From JAAYDH01 sp035353055 (GTDB lineage Bacteria > Bacillota_I > Bacilli_A > RFN20 > CAG-826), in contig DAOPYW010000002.1 in the NCBI GenBank assembly GCA_035353055.1, positions 12,759 through 76,758 of the forward strand: 64,000 nucleotides of DNA, written 5' to 3'. The position numbers and the translations under genes were made by a program. The notes under the pieces are model-generated. The model did no database searches. It was given only the letters and a program-made list of their open reading frames with translations, and had not been told where the DNA came from. Below are positions 44,573-53,797 of the stretch, piece after piece; position 1 is the first letter of the stretch, and each line of letters starts with the position of its first letter.

Positions 44573-45438
44573 TGGAAGGAAAAATACTCGCTCTTAACTG
44601 TGGAATGTACTCAGTCTTAAGCGATGGAGCAATTTACTGTGTTCCCGCCCGAGGCCTTTTTAGACACGAGTCAATCAAACCGATGGTGGGAGATGATGTC
44701 GAAATCGATGAAGTTAATTTAGTGATCCAAGCGGTCTACCCTCGCCACAGCCAACTTAAAAGGCCTCAAGTGGCAAATATTGACCAAATGCTCATTGTCT
44801 CTTCTCTGGTGGAACCATCGTTTTCTTTTCTTTTGATTTTTAAATATCTCACTTATGCGAACATGAATGGAATCAAAGCCAGCATAATCATCACTAAAGC
44901 GGATAAAAATGATGACCAAAACCTCATTGATGGCATCAAAGAGACTTTTCAAAAGATGAACATCGATACCTATTTTGTCAGCAACAAAGAAAAGATTGGC
45001 TTAGAAGAAGTCCGCCATCTCTTCGCTAACCGCATTACTTGCTTAATCGGTCAAACTGGCGTGGGGAAATCTTCCTTAATCAATGCCATCGATCCTCAAT
45101 TTGAGCGAGCGGTCGGAGAATACTCTCGCGCTCTTGGGAGAGGAAAACACAAAACCAAAGAAGTAATTCTGCTCCCATATGAAGGTGGATACATCGCTGA
45201 TACTCCTGGATTCTCTTCTCTTGAATTAAACCTGTTTAAAGAAGAATTAGCAAAATATTTCCCCGGTTTTGCTGATCGCTCTTTAAAGTGTTATTTTTCC
45301 AATTGCCTGCACATCTCCGAGGAGCGCTGTGAAGTTAAAAAAGCTCTAGAAGATGGTATAATTCCTAAAGTAGCTTATGACTGCTACTTAACGTTATCAA
45401 ATGAAGCGATTTTTGAAATACGGAGGTACGAAAAATGA
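44572..45438 (+). CDS. rsgA: Small ribosomal subunit biogenesis GTPase RsgA
   Basis: The 288-aa circularly permuted GTPase acts late in 30S maturation. It has an N-terminal OB-fold, the G4 motif 'IIITKADKND' before the P-loop 'GQTGVGKSS', 'GGYIADTPGFSS' (G3), and a C-terminal zinc motif in 'CYFSNCLHISEERCEVKK'. This motif order, with G4 before G1, is diagnostic. It shares one base with prkC's stop and overlaps rpe by 4 nt. Confidence 0.95.
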   Translation: MEGKILALNCGMYSVLSDGAIYCVPARGLFRHESIKPMVGDDVEIDEVNLVIQAVYPRHSQLKRPQVANIDQMLIVSSLVEPSFSFLLIFKYLTYANMNGIKASIIITKADKNDDQNLIDGIKETFQKMNIDTYFVSNKEKIGLEEVRHLFANRITCLIGQTGVGKSSLINAIDPQFERAVGEYSRALGRGKHKTKEVILLPYEGGYIADTPGFSSLELNLFKEELAKYFPGFADRSLKCYFSNCLHISEERCEVKKALEDGIIPKVAYDCYLTLSNEAIFEIRRYEK

Positions 45439-46094
45439 AAACTGCTCTCGTCGCACCATCAATCTTATCCGCTAATTTCTCTCATCTAGGAGATGATATT
45501 AAGCAAATTCAGGAAGCCGGCGCTGATTGGCTTCATTTCGATGTGATGGATGGGCACTTTGTTCCCAATATTTCTTTTGGCTTACCAGTTTTAAAGGACA
45601 TCGCTCACACACATAAATTAGTTAATGATGTTCATATTATGATTTCCAATCCTCGTGAATATGCCGCTAAATTTGTGGAAGCCGGCGCTGATTACTTAAC
45701 CTTCCATTATGAAGCTTGCCAAAGCGATGCCGAGGTTTTCGATATCATCGATATCATTCATAAAGCTGGCGCAAAAGCCGGCATTTCCGTCAAACCAAAA
45801 ACTCCAATTTCGAAAATCTTTCCCTTTTTATATAGCCTTGATCTCGTGCTCATCATGAGCGTTGAACCAGGTTTCGGCGGTCAGAGTTTTATCCGCGATT
45901 CATTGGGCAAAATTTTGAGATTAAGAAATTATCTTGATGAAAATGAGCTCAAAACCCTCATCGAAGTCGATGGTGGAATCAATGAAACGACTGCTCTCGA
46001 ATGCAAGAAAATGGGTGCTGAAGTCTTTGTGGCTGGTTCCTATGTTTTTGGAGCTGAGAATATCAAAGAGGCAATTCGGAGTTTAAAGATCTAA
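45435..46094 (+). CDS. rpe: Ribulose-phosphate 3-epimerase
   Basis: The 219-aa TIM-barrel enzyme interconverts ribulose 5-phosphate and xylulose 5-phosphate. Typical are 'APSILSANFSHLGDDI', the metal-binding 'WLHFDVMDGHFVPNISFG', 'VNDVHIMI', 'SVEPGFGGQSFI' and 'IEVDGGINETTA'. It is in its Bacillus position after rsgA. AGG-type ribosome-binding site (ACGGAGG) is within rsgA. Confidence 0.96.
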   Translation: MKTALVAPSILSANFSHLGDDIKQIQEAGADWLHFDVMDGHFVPNISFGLPVLKDIAHTHKLVNDVHIMISNPREYAAKFVEAGADYLTFHYEACQSDAEVFDIIDIIHKAGAKAGISVKPKTPISKIFPFLYSLDLVLIMSVEPGFGGQSFIRDSLGKILRLRNYLDENELKTLIEVDGGINETTALECKKMGAEVFVAGSYVFGAENIKEAIRSLKI

Positions 46095-46759
46095 TGCGCT
46101 TCACTTTACCTTCTTTACTGCTATCGATTTTATTCGGTGCCTTGTTTCTAGTCACCTCTTTTATTCGCTATAAAAATAAGTATAAAGTCACCTATAATGT
46201 CCGAAATATGTTTCCTTATGAGCTTAATTACAAAAGCCCCTTTGCGGAGAATTTCTACGGCAATGTTTCCCTTATTTTAGCAATTTTGTCTTCCTGCGTT
46301 TTCTTTTTCACTTTTGATTTAAAGTTTGACAACGGCTTTTTCATCATGATTTTCATCTCGGGAATTATCTCCTCGATTTTATTTATAGCTATTGCCTTTA
46401 TCCCCTTGGATTTCATTCGCCTTCACAGCGCGCTTTTTATCTTGTACATGATTTTCTCTTTCTTGCTTCCGACATCCATCAGCATTGGATCTTATGTCTA
46501 TAATCAGCAGATTGGAGGGAGCTCGCCCATTCCTTTCATCATTTTCATTATCGCCTTCATTATTACATTGGTGACGATGGTTCTTCTCTTGAATCCAAAA
46601 TTGACTCTCAACTTGCGCATGAAAGAAGAAATTGCCCCAGATGGCAGCATCAAATACGTTCGTCCAAACATTATTACGATGGCCTTTACCGAATGGCTAT
46701 TGTTTTTCTTCCTGTTTGCGAACGAGATCTTGGTTTTCGTTTTATCTCTAGCTTTCTAG
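46094..46759 (+). CDS. Polytopic membrane protein of unknown function
   Basis: The 221-aa protein has about six hydrophobic segments (residues about 5-23, 55-74, 82-103, 110-132, 143-165 and 194-219) with a positively charged loop after the first ('RYKNKYKV'). I recognise no family. It shares one base with the rpe stop and is the last gene of the operon before a strong terminator. A later stretch, 'LNLRMKEEIAPDGSIKYVRPN', looks like a cytoplasmic loop. Confidence 0.7.
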   Translation: MRFTLPSLLLSILFGALFLVTSFIRYKNKYKVTYNVRNMFPYELNYKSPFAENFYGNVSLILAILSSCVFFFTFDLKFDNGFFIMIFISGIISSILFIAIAFIPLDFIRLHSALFILYMIFSFLLPTSISIGSYVYNQQIGGSSPIPFIIFIIAFIITLVTMVLLLNPKLTLNLRMKEEIAPDGSIKYVRPNIITMAFTEWLLFFFLFANEILVFVLSLAF

Positions 46760-46765
46760 ATAAAT

Positions 46766-46792
46766 AAAAAAGCGGAATCATCCGCATTTTTT
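46766..46792. terminator. Bidirectional terminator of the gmk operon and rpmB
   Basis: GCGGA (46772-46776), loop ATCA, TCCGC (46781-46785), flanked by an A run upstream and a T run downstream, so it works on both strands for the converging transcripts. Confidence 0.8.
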
Positions 46793-46816
46793 ATCACAGG
46801 TTAATTTAACCTATAT

Positions 46817-47005
46817 TTACTTATATTGTTTGTTGAGACTGCGATAAGCGCGAGTCGACATACGAACTCGCATCTCTTGGCCGTCAACCACGACAGTGCG
46901 GACTTGAAGATTGCAGTTCCATCTACGGCGTGAAGCCCTTAAAGAATGGGAGCGATTATTACCACTCAAAGGTCCTTTTCCGGTTATTGGACATACTCTT
47001 GACAT
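46817..47005 (-). CDS. rpmB: 50S ribosomal protein L28
   Basis: The 62-aa basic protein has the L28 signature 'SRVCPITGKGPLSGNNRSHS' (residues 2-21, shown in part) and 'SRRRWNCNLQVRTV'. Only one Cys lies in the N-terminal site, so the zinc-binding CxxC form is not used. It lies on the minus strand beyond rpe, as in Bacillus. AGGAGG precedes the start at 47005. Confidence 0.95.
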   Translation of the reverse strand: MSRVCPITGKGPLSGNNRSHSLRASRRRWNCNLQVRTVVVDGQEMRVRMSTRAYRSLNKQYK

Positions 47006-47032
47006 ATCGTAGGCCTCCTTTTGTTCTTGAAA

Positions 47033-47061
47033 ATGTTAGCACAATCAACTAGTTTATGCAA
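47033..47061 (-). promoter_or_regulatory. Promoter of rpmB
   Basis: Minus strand: TTGCAT (47056-47061), 17 bp, TAACAT (47033-47038) with a TG two bases before it (extended -10). The leader of about 20 nt contains AGGAGG. Confidence 0.65.
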
Positions 47062-47079
47062 TAAACAAATGAACGTTTT

Positions 47080-47532
47080 TTATAACTTAATTCTCGGGAA
47101 TTTTTGTTGAATTTCGGCTTTGGAAAGCAAATGGTCGCAATTGTTCGACAGCGACTGGTAAACCTGATTTTGCAAATCTGGCATTAAATATATGCTCTGC
47201 CCACTTTTCATTATTATTGTGATGGTGGCATTTTTCTTTTTCGAATTTTGCTCGATGTATATGATATCCGAATAGGGATAGTTAAAAGCGCGCCTAAATT
47301 TGACGACAATCAACTCTTTTTTCTTTATCACGTAAAAGTAGTTCATAAAAGAGAAGACAAAAATCAAAATTGATGTGACGACAAATGCAGCGATAATCAG
47401 CCATTGAATGTATCCCCAGTCTTGAAAGACAAAGATGTTAAAGCAGGTGGCGAATATGACGCTAGCGGAAAACAAAAACACCACCAGGGCGGTTATGAGC
47501 ATCTTTTTAAAAGAGGGTCTGACTTTCATCAT
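47080..47532 (-). CDS. Two-helix membrane protein with a PH-like domain
   Basis: From ATG 47532 the product is 150 aa; an in-frame TTG at 47571 would add 13 residues but lies in a terminator-like hairpin and has no ribosome-binding site. Two hydrophobic helices (about residues 12-33 and 40-63) are followed by a soluble part 'KKKELIVVKFRRAFNYPYSDIIYIEQNSK' (shown in part) and 'ITIIMKSGQSIYLMP', a strand pattern like bacterial PH domains of membrane proteins. Function unknown. It is on the opposite strand to glgC and may have its own weak promoter. Confidence 0.6.
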   Translation of the reverse strand: MMKVRPSFKKMLITALVVFLFSASVIFATCFNIFVFQDWGYIQWLIIAAFVVTSILIFVFSFMNYFYVIKKKELIVVKFRRAFNYPYSDIIYIEQNSKKKNATITIIMKSGQSIYLMPDLQNQVYQSLSNNCDHLLSKAEIQQKFPRIKL

Positions 47533-47560
47533 ATTGAGTTTACCGATTTTTTCGTTGAAT

Positions 47561-47591
47561 AAAAAGGGCAAACAACAATATTTTGTTGCCC
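47561..47591 (-). terminator. Minus-strand terminator-like hairpin upstream of glgC
   Basis: Minus strand: GGGCAA (47591-47586) pairs with TTGCCC (47571-47566) and is followed by five T (47565-47561). No minus-strand gene lies upstream; it sits between the glgC promoter and the start of the divergent membrane-protein gene. Confidence 0.5.
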
Positions 47592-47608
47592 CCTATCTTG
47601 TTTTTGGT

Positions 47609-47636
47609 TTGTGAGTTCTCGTGCGTGTGCTACAAT
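47609..47636 (+). promoter_or_regulatory. Promoter of the glg-leuS operon
   Basis: TTGTGA (47609-47614), 16 bp, TACAAT (47631-47636) with the extended -10 TGC just before it. Leader of about 20 nt with GGAGG. Confidence 0.6.
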
Positions 47637-47661
47637 GTGTTTATACGCGGAGGTACATATA

Positions 47662-48792
47662 ATGCCATATAAAATTGTCGCGATGATTTTGGCAGGAGGC
47701 AAGGGAACAAGGCTTGAATCACTGACCAAAAAAATCGCTAAACCAGCCGTTTCTTTTGCTGCGAAATATCGAATTATAGATTTCCCTCTCAGCAACTGCG
47801 CGAATAGCGGAATCAACAACGTCGGAGTCTTGATGCAATACGAGGCTTTAGCTCTTGACAGCTATGTCAGCAACGGAGAGAAATGGGGTTTGAATGGCGT
47901 GCACTCCTTCATGGCCACCCTCACTCCAAGGCAGACTGAAGATAGCGCAAAATGGTATAAAGGCACCGCCGACGCCATCACCCAAAACATTGATTTCCTC
48001 GATGCTCAAAATCCAGACTATGTTCTAATTTTGTCTGGCGATCACATATATAAAACCCTCTACAATGAAATGATAGATCTCCACGTTTCCAGCGCAGCGG
48101 ATGCGACAATTTCCGTCATTGAAGTTGACCCAAGCGAAGCAAGTCGCTTTGGCATCATGGCTGTCAATAAAAATGATGTCATCACTGAATTCCAAGAGAA
48201 ACCAAAGGTTCCCAAGAGCAACTTAGCCTCGATGGGCATCTATGTTTTCACTTGGAAGACCTTGCGGAGCTATCTCAAAGAAGATGAAAAAAATGATGAA
48301 TCTGACCATGATTTTGGCAAAAACATCATCCCGACAATGCTAGCGACTGGCAAAAAGCTACAAGCTTTTCGCTTCCAAGGATATTGGAAAGATGTCGGAA
48401 CGCTTGTCTCTCTGCACCAAGCAAACATGGACATCGCTCTCGACCGAAGAGAGCTTGATTTATTCGATGGCGATGATTTAACAAAAATATATAGTGAGGA
48501 CACTCACAGCGTCCCTCAATATGTCGGCACAAAAGGTTCGATTAAAAGAAGCATAGCTAACCAAGGCGCCATCATTTTAGGCTCGGTTGATTCATGCGTC
48601 GTTTCTAATGAAGTGGTCATCGAGGAGGGCGCTATTTGCACTCGCTGTGTCATCATGGCTGGCGCTCGCATCAAAAAGGGCACCAAAATCAACAATGCTA
48701 TTGTCGCTCCTGACACCGTTGTCGGTGGAAAGCAGGAGATCAATTTAGGTAAACCCGATGTTGTCCTTGTTTCAGGAGGTAGTTACAAATGA
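47662..48792 (+). CDS. glgC: Glucose-1-phosphate adenylyltransferase, catalytic subunit
   Basis: The 376-aa enzyme makes ADP-glucose from glucose 1-phosphate and ATP, the first committed step of glycogen synthesis. The N-terminal pyrophosphorylase motif is 'LAGGKGTRLESLTKKIAKPAVSFAAKYRIIDFPLSNC' (residues 10 to about 46, shown in part), followed by 'GTADAITQN', 'SGDHIYK' and a C-terminal left-handed beta-helix. A GTG at 47611 is in frame but lies in the promoter; ATG 47662 with GGAGG is the start. It overlaps glgD by 4 nt (ATGA). Confidence 0.96.
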   Translation: MPYKIVAMILAGGKGTRLESLTKKIAKPAVSFAAKYRIIDFPLSNCANSGINNVGVLMQYEALALDSYVSNGEKWGLNGVHSFMATLTPRQTEDSAKWYKGTADAITQNIDFLDAQNPDYVLILSGDHIYKTLYNEMIDLHVSSAADATISVIEVDPSEASRFGIMAVNKNDVITEFQEKPKVPKSNLASMGIYVFTWKTLRSYLKEDEKNDESDHDFGKNIIPTMLATGKKLQAFRFQGYWKDVGTLVSLHQANMDIALDRRELDLFDGDDLTKIYSEDTHSVPQYVGTKGSIKRSIANQGAIILGSVDSCVVSNEVVIEEGAICTRCVIMAGARIKKGTKINNAIVAPDTVVGGKQEINLGKPDVVLVSGGSYK

Positions 48793-49907
48793 ACAGAGTA
48801 ATTGGCATCTGCAATCTTCACGACGGACCGGATCTTGGTCTATTGACTGAAAACCGCCCGCTTGGGGCAGTCACTTTCCTCGGCCGCTATGGCTTGATGG
48901 ACTTTGCTTTATCAAACCTCTCGAACTCTGGCATCGACCGCATCAATATCTTGGTCGAAAAAAATGTCCGCGCTGTCCGAGCTCACGTCCGCGAAGGACA
49001 GACTTGGATCAATAATACAAAAACTGGATATCTGCGGTTATTTTTCAATGAAAAAACAATTGCTAATCCTCGCTTCAATACTGACATTTCGAATTTGCTC
49101 GCCAACCGCTCCTTCTTCGAAGATGAAACTGGCGACTTTATTCTCATCACCAATCCCTTTATGCTCGCTTCCGTCGATTTCCGTCCTTTTATCGACGCGC
49201 ATATTGCTTCTGGAGCCGAAGCTTCGGTCATCTATAAGCATGTTATTACCGCTGACACCGATTATCTCAACTGTGGAACTCTCAGCATTGAAAAAGATGG
49301 CTTAGTGAGCAAGATCTCAAACAATGCTGGCATGAAAAAAGCGGTGGATGTTTCTTTGGGCACCTATGTTTTCAACCGCGAAACCTTTGAAAAAATATTG
49401 AGAATGTCCCGCGAAGTCTCCCTTCTTTATGGCCTTCGAAAAATGCTCCGATACTGCATCGATGAAAAATTGCTCAAGCTTAACGCTTGGGAATTCACTG
49501 GTTTTGTGGCTCCAATGCTAAACTTATCTGACTATATTAATCATTCATTGGAACTCCTCACTTATTCTCTTCGCTCAAAACTATTCCTCGATGACTGGCC
49601 GATATACACGGTCACGCATAACACTCCGCCCGCTTTATATGGGCCGGATGCAGATGTGAAAAACTGCTTTATTGCTAACGGCTGCATCATCAAAGGCAAA
49701 GTTCGCAATTCCATCATTTCCCGCGACGTGATTATCGAAGAGGGAACATCAGTGGACAATTCGATCATCTTCACCAAATCGGTGGTTGGAAAAGGAATCA
49801 AAGTGAACTACGTTTTAGCAGACAAGTCTGTTAAAATACTCCAGTGCCATGAAGTGAATGGCCAAAAAGATGAATTTTTGTTCATCGAACAAGGAGCTCA
49901 TATTTAA
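48789..49907 (+). CDS. glgD: Glucose-1-phosphate adenylyltransferase, GlgD subunit
   Basis: The 372-aa protein is a GlgC paralogue of the Firmicutes GlgD type. It lacks the 'GGxGTRL' nucleotide motif ('NLHDGPDLGLLTENRPLGAV' in its place) and is a regulatory partner that raises GlgC activity in Bacillus. The C-terminal beta-helix ('NCFIANGCIIKGKVRNSIIS', shown in part) is kept. glgC-glgD-glgA order agrees with Bacillus. It shares a base with the glgA start. Confidence 0.93.
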   Translation: MNRVIGICNLHDGPDLGLLTENRPLGAVTFLGRYGLMDFALSNLSNSGIDRINILVEKNVRAVRAHVREGQTWINNTKTGYLRLFFNEKTIANPRFNTDISNLLANRSFFEDETGDFILITNPFMLASVDFRPFIDAHIASGAEASVIYKHVITADTDYLNCGTLSIEKDGLVSKISNNAGMKKAVDVSLGTYVFNRETFEKILRMSREVSLLYGLRKMLRYCIDEKLLKLNAWEFTGFVAPMLNLSDYINHSLELLTYSLRSKLFLDDWPIYTVTHNTPPALYGPDADVKNCFIANGCIIKGKVRNSIISRDVIIEEGTSVDNSIIFTKSVVGKGIKVNYVLADKSVKILQCHEVNGQKDEFLFIEQGAHI

Positions 49908-51352
49908 TGAAAATAGTGATGGTTGCTAGCGAAGCTAGACCGTTATGCAAAACCGGCGGGCTCGCCGATGTCATATATTCCCTATCAAAAGAGCTGGCGG
50001 TGATGGGCGAAGAAGTCTTCATTATTCTTCCCTATTATCGCTTTATTAAGCAGAGCACTCGGCCTTCAGTAAAAAAGGTCTGCTCTTATGTGGTGCCCAT
50101 GTCATGGCGCAGCGAGAGAGCTGATGTCTATTATACCTACGATAGCGGAATCACCTACTATCTCATCGACAACGCTCGATACTTTGATCGCGACCATTTT
50201 TATGGTGACTGGGATGACAATGAGAGATTTGCTTTCTTCGCTCTTGCGAGCAAAGAATTGCTCTATCACATCTCTCTCGTTCCCGATATCATCCATTGCC
50301 ACGATTGGCATGTGGGGATGATTCCCTGCCTTTTCAAGGAAGATGAAAACGCTATCAAACATTTCAAAAAGACCAAATTTGTCTTCTCTATTCACAACCC
50401 AGCTTTTCAAGGTATGATGCCTGAATCAGTATTAGGAGACTATTTCAATCTTCCCGACTCTCTTTACGAAAATGGGAATCTGCGCTTCAAAGATCAAGTC
50501 TCCAGCCTCAAAGCCGGCATTATTTATGCCGATAAGATTACTACTGTATCCCCCAATCATCAGAAAGAATTGCTCTCACTAGAAGGCGGAATGGGCCTGG
50601 ATTCAGTCTTGCACTTCCGCGAATATGATTTCATCGGCGTTTTAAACGGCATCGACTACCAAGAATTCAATCCCGTCAACGATGAGATGATTATTTATCC
50701 ATATAATGGCGTCAGCATTTTCCGAGAAAAAACAAACAATAAAAAAGCTTTGTTTGAGCAGCTGCACATCACCGATTATGGGCAGCCATTATTTGCCTTA
50801 ATCTCGAGATTAACCTGGCAGAAAGGCATGGATATCATCCTCCCCGCGATTGAAAATCTCGCGCAAAAAGGAGCGAATATTGTTCTGCTCGGCTCTGGCG
50901 AGTACAAATACGAGCAAATGCTCGAGCGCGTCAGAAGTCGATATCCAAATAATATCGCTATCTATATCGGCTACAGCGATAAGCTAGCGCACCAAATATA
51001 TGCCAGCAGCGATTTCTTCTTGATGCCTTCGCTATTTGAGCCTTGTGGCTTGGGGCAAATGATCGCCCAGAGATATGGCAGTTTGCCCATCGTCCGCCGC
51101 ACTGGAGGACTAAAGGATTCTGTCACCGGCTATGATGGTACTAACGAGCGACTCGCTAATGGATTTAGCTTTGACGACTATAACTCCGAAGCTTTTTCCA
51201 ATACCTGTCTCTACGCTCTAGACATCTGGCAGAATGTGCCGCTGAGAAAATTGCTGATTAGAAATGCTTTCAAAACCGACAATTCTTGGAGCAAGAGCGC
51301 AAAAGAATATCTCTCTATTTACAAAAATCTGACCAAAACTTTTAAGGAGTAA
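49907..51352 (+). CDS. glgA: Glycogen synthase (ADP-glucose)
   Basis: The 481-aa GT5 glycosyltransferase elongates alpha-1,4-glucan from ADP-glucose. Seen are the N-terminal 'CKTGGLADVIYSL', 'HCHDWHVGMIP', 'TVSPNHQKEL', 'GVLNGIDY', 'SRLTWQKGMDI' and 'PSLFEPCGLGQMIAQRYGSLPIVRRTGGLKDSV'. The length matches bacterial GlgA (about 477). leuS begins 2 nt after the stop. No branching enzyme or phosphorylase gene is in this window. Confidence 0.96.
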   Translation: MKIVMVASEARPLCKTGGLADVIYSLSKELAVMGEEVFIILPYYRFIKQSTRPSVKKVCSYVVPMSWRSERADVYYTYDSGITYYLIDNARYFDRDHFYGDWDDNERFAFFALASKELLYHISLVPDIIHCHDWHVGMIPCLFKEDENAIKHFKKTKFVFSIHNPAFQGMMPESVLGDYFNLPDSLYENGNLRFKDQVSSLKAGIIYADKITTVSPNHQKELLSLEGGMGLDSVLHFREYDFIGVLNGIDYQEFNPVNDEMIIYPYNGVSIFREKTNNKKALFEQLHITDYGQPLFALISRLTWQKGMDIILPAIENLAQKGANIVLLGSGEYKYEQMLERVRSRYPNNIAIYIGYSDKLAHQIYASSDFFLMPSLFEPCGLGQMIAQRYGSLPIVRRTGGLKDSVTGYDGTNERLANGFSFDDYNSEAFSNTCLYALDIWQNVPLRKLLIRNAFKTDNSWSKSAKEYLSIYKNLTKTFKE

Positions 51353-51354
51353 TT

Positions 51355-53751
51355 ATGACTTACGACCATCGAAAAATTGAAAATAAGTGGCAAAAATATT
51401 GGGAAGACCATCAGACATTTAAAACTGATGTCTATGATTTTTCTAAGCCCAAATACTACGTTTTAGACATGTTTCCCTATCCCTCTGGTGTCGGCCTTCA
51501 CGCCGGGCACCCAGAAGGCTATACAGCCACGGATATCCTCAGCCGCATGAAAAGGATGCAAGGATTTAATGTCCTTCACCCGATGGGCTACGATTCCTTT
51601 GGGCTTCCTGCGGAGCAATACGCGATTCAAACCGGGCATAATCCTAAAGGATTTACCGAGAAAAACATCGCTTATTTTACCAACCAGCTCAAAGAGCTCG
51701 GCTTCGATTACGATTGGAGCAAGCAAATATCCACCAGCGACCCATCTTTCTATAAATGGACTCAATGGATTTTTAGAGGTCTATTCCTCGATGGATATGC
51801 TAAGTATGTCGATATGCCAGTCAACTGGTGCGAAGCGTTGGGCACTGTTCTCTCTAATGATGAAGTCATCGATGGCAAATCAGAGCGCGGTGGTTTCCCA
51901 GTCGTCAGAAAAAATTTAAAGCAGTGGGTCATCGATCAGCCTCAATTCGCTGAGTCGCTATTATCTGGTCTCGATTATCTCGATTGGCCAGAATCCACGA
52001 AAGAAATACAGCGAAACTGGATTGGCAGAAGCGAAGGAGCAGCGATTCGCTTTGCTGTCGCTGATTCCGATCAAACCTTTGAAGTTTTTACCACTCGCGT
52101 CGACACATTATTTGGCGCGACTTATTGCGTCTTATCTCCGGAGCATCCTCTAGTGAATATGATCGTTGCCGAAGATAAAAAAGCTGAAGTGAGAGCCTAC
52201 ATTGAAGAGGCTAGTTCAAAGAGCGAATTAGAGAGGACTTCTTTAAATAAAGAAAAAACCGGATGTTTCATCGGCAGGTACGCGATTAATCCCGCGAATC
52301 AAAAGAGGATTCCGATCTTTATTTCTGACTATGTCCTATCTTCTTATGGCACGGGAGCGATTATGGCGGTTCCCGCCCACGATAGCCGCGATTATGCTTT
52401 CGCGAAGAAATTTCATCTCGATATCATCCAAGTCCTGGAAGGCGGAAACGTGGAAAGCGAAGCCTTTGAGGGAGATGGACTCCATATCAATTCCGGCTTT
52501 ATCAACGGGTTGAATAAGCAGGAAGCCATCGATAAGATAATCGAATTCATTTCCTCTCGCCAAATTGGGGAGAGAAAAGTTAACTATAAATTCCGCGAAT
52601 GGGTTTTCGCTAGGCAGAGATACTGGGGCGAACCCGTTCCAGTCGTTCACCTGAGCGATGGAAGCATCCACGCATTAAGCGATCAAGAGCTTCCCCTCAT
52701 CCTTCCCGATTTAAAAGATTATTCCGGTCACAATGGCCTAGCTCCTTTGGAGAACGCGGCCGAATGGAAGCGCTATTCTCACGATGGCATCAAAGGTCTC
52801 CGCGAGACTTCAACCATGCCCGGAAGCGCTGGATCCAGCTGGTATTTCTTGCGCTATGTTGACCCACAAAATAATGATATTTTCTGCGATAAAAAACTAG
52901 CGGACCACTGGTTGCCAGTCGACTTATATGTCGGCGGTTCAGAACACGCGGTCGGACATCTAATCTACGCGCGAATTTGGACCAAATATCTCCACCAAAA
53001 AGGCTATCTTTCTTTTGATGAGCCATTCAAGAAGTTATATCATCAGGGAATGATTTTGGGAGCTAATGGAATTAAAATGGGCAAGCGATATGCCGAATTT
53101 GCCATTGATCCCAGCGATATAGTGAAGAAGTACGGCGCTGACACGCTCCGCCTATATGAGATGTTCATGGGGCCATTGGAGGCCAGCAAACCCTGGAGTG
53201 ATCAAGGCGTTGAAGGAGCTAGAAGATTTATCGACCGCGTCTTTCGCTTGTTTGCTGAATCAAACTGCGTGACCAATGAAACGGTACCAGAGCTCGATCT
53301 CGTCTATCATCAGACCGTTAAAAAAGTTTCCGAAGATTACGAAAATTTAGCTTTTAACACTGCGATTAGTCAGATGATGATTTTCATCAATGAAGTCTAT
53401 CGCCTCAATCGCATTTCTCTTCCCTACGCGGAAGGATTTGTCAAACTAATTTCCTGCATTATTCCTCATGTTGGTGAAGAGCTATGGGAAATACTTGGAC
53501 ATCATGAGACCATCGCTTTTTCATCTTGGCCCACCTATGATCCAAGCAAAATTGTCACCTCTACGGTCAACATGGCGGTCTCAGTCAATGGAAAGCTGAG
53601 AGCGACGATTGAAGTTAATAAAGACCTCGATGACAAGGAAGTGGAAGAGATAGCTTTGAAGCAAGAAGGCGTCCTCCGTCACACCGAGGGCAAAGCCATC
53701 AAAAAAATTATTGTCGTTAAAAATAAAATAATTAACATTGTTGTTGTATAA
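51355..53751 (+). CDS. leuS: Leucyl-tRNA synthetase
   Basis: The 798-aa class I synthetase charges tRNA-Leu. It has the HIGH motif in 'YPSGVGLHAGHPEGY', the CP1 editing domain ('TTRVDTLFGATYCVLSPEHPLV', shown in part; 'TGAIMAVPAHDSRD'), 'YWGEPVPVVH' and 'WYFLRYVDPQN'. The KMSKS signature is changed to KMGKR (574-578, 'IKMGKRYAEFAIDPSDIVKKYG' shown in part), with Gly replacing the first Ser. Length and domain layout are otherwise normal. Unlike many Firmicutes leuS genes it has no T-box leader, because glgA ends 2 nt upstream; AAGGAG precedes ATG 51355. Confidence 0.95.
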   Translation: MTYDHRKIENKWQKYWEDHQTFKTDVYDFSKPKYYVLDMFPYPSGVGLHAGHPEGYTATDILSRMKRMQGFNVLHPMGYDSFGLPAEQYAIQTGHNPKGFTEKNIAYFTNQLKELGFDYDWSKQISTSDPSFYKWTQWIFRGLFLDGYAKYVDMPVNWCEALGTVLSNDEVIDGKSERGGFPVVRKNLKQWVIDQPQFAESLLSGLDYLDWPESTKEIQRNWIGRSEGAAIRFAVADSDQTFEVFTTRVDTLFGATYCVLSPEHPLVNMIVAEDKKAEVRAYIEEASSKSELERTSLNKEKTGCFIGRYAINPANQKRIPIFISDYVLSSYGTGAIMAVPAHDSRDYAFAKKFHLDIIQVLEGGNVESEAFEGDGLHINSGFINGLNKQEAIDKIIEFISSRQIGERKVNYKFREWVFARQRYWGEPVPVVHLSDGSIHALSDQELPLILPDLKDYSGHNGLAPLENAAEWKRYSHDGIKGLRETSTMPGSAGSSWYFLRYVDPQNNDIFCDKKLADHWLPVDLYVGGSEHAVGHLIYARIWTKYLHQKGYLSFDEPFKKLYHQGMILGANGIKMGKRYAEFAIDPSDIVKKYGADTLRLYEMFMGPLEASKPWSDQGVEGARRFIDRVFRLFAESNCVTNETVPELDLVYHQTVKKVSEDYENLAFNTAISQMMIFINEVYRLNRISLPYAEGFVKLISCIIPHVGEELWEILGHHETIAFSSWPTYDPSKIVTSTVNMAVSVNGKLRATIEVNKDLDDKEVEEIALKQEGVLRHTEGKAIKKIIVVKNKIINIVVV

Positions 53752-53797
53752 TAAAAAAGCACGATACTCACATAGTGAGATTGTAGCGGAGGTAAAC

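Noticed and set aside
47611..47661. GTG start for glgC
   Set aside because: It lies within the promoter and adds a sequence foreign to the family before 'MPYKIVAMILAGG'.
51353..51354. T-box riboswitch for leuS
   Set aside because: There are only 2 nt between glgA and leuS.
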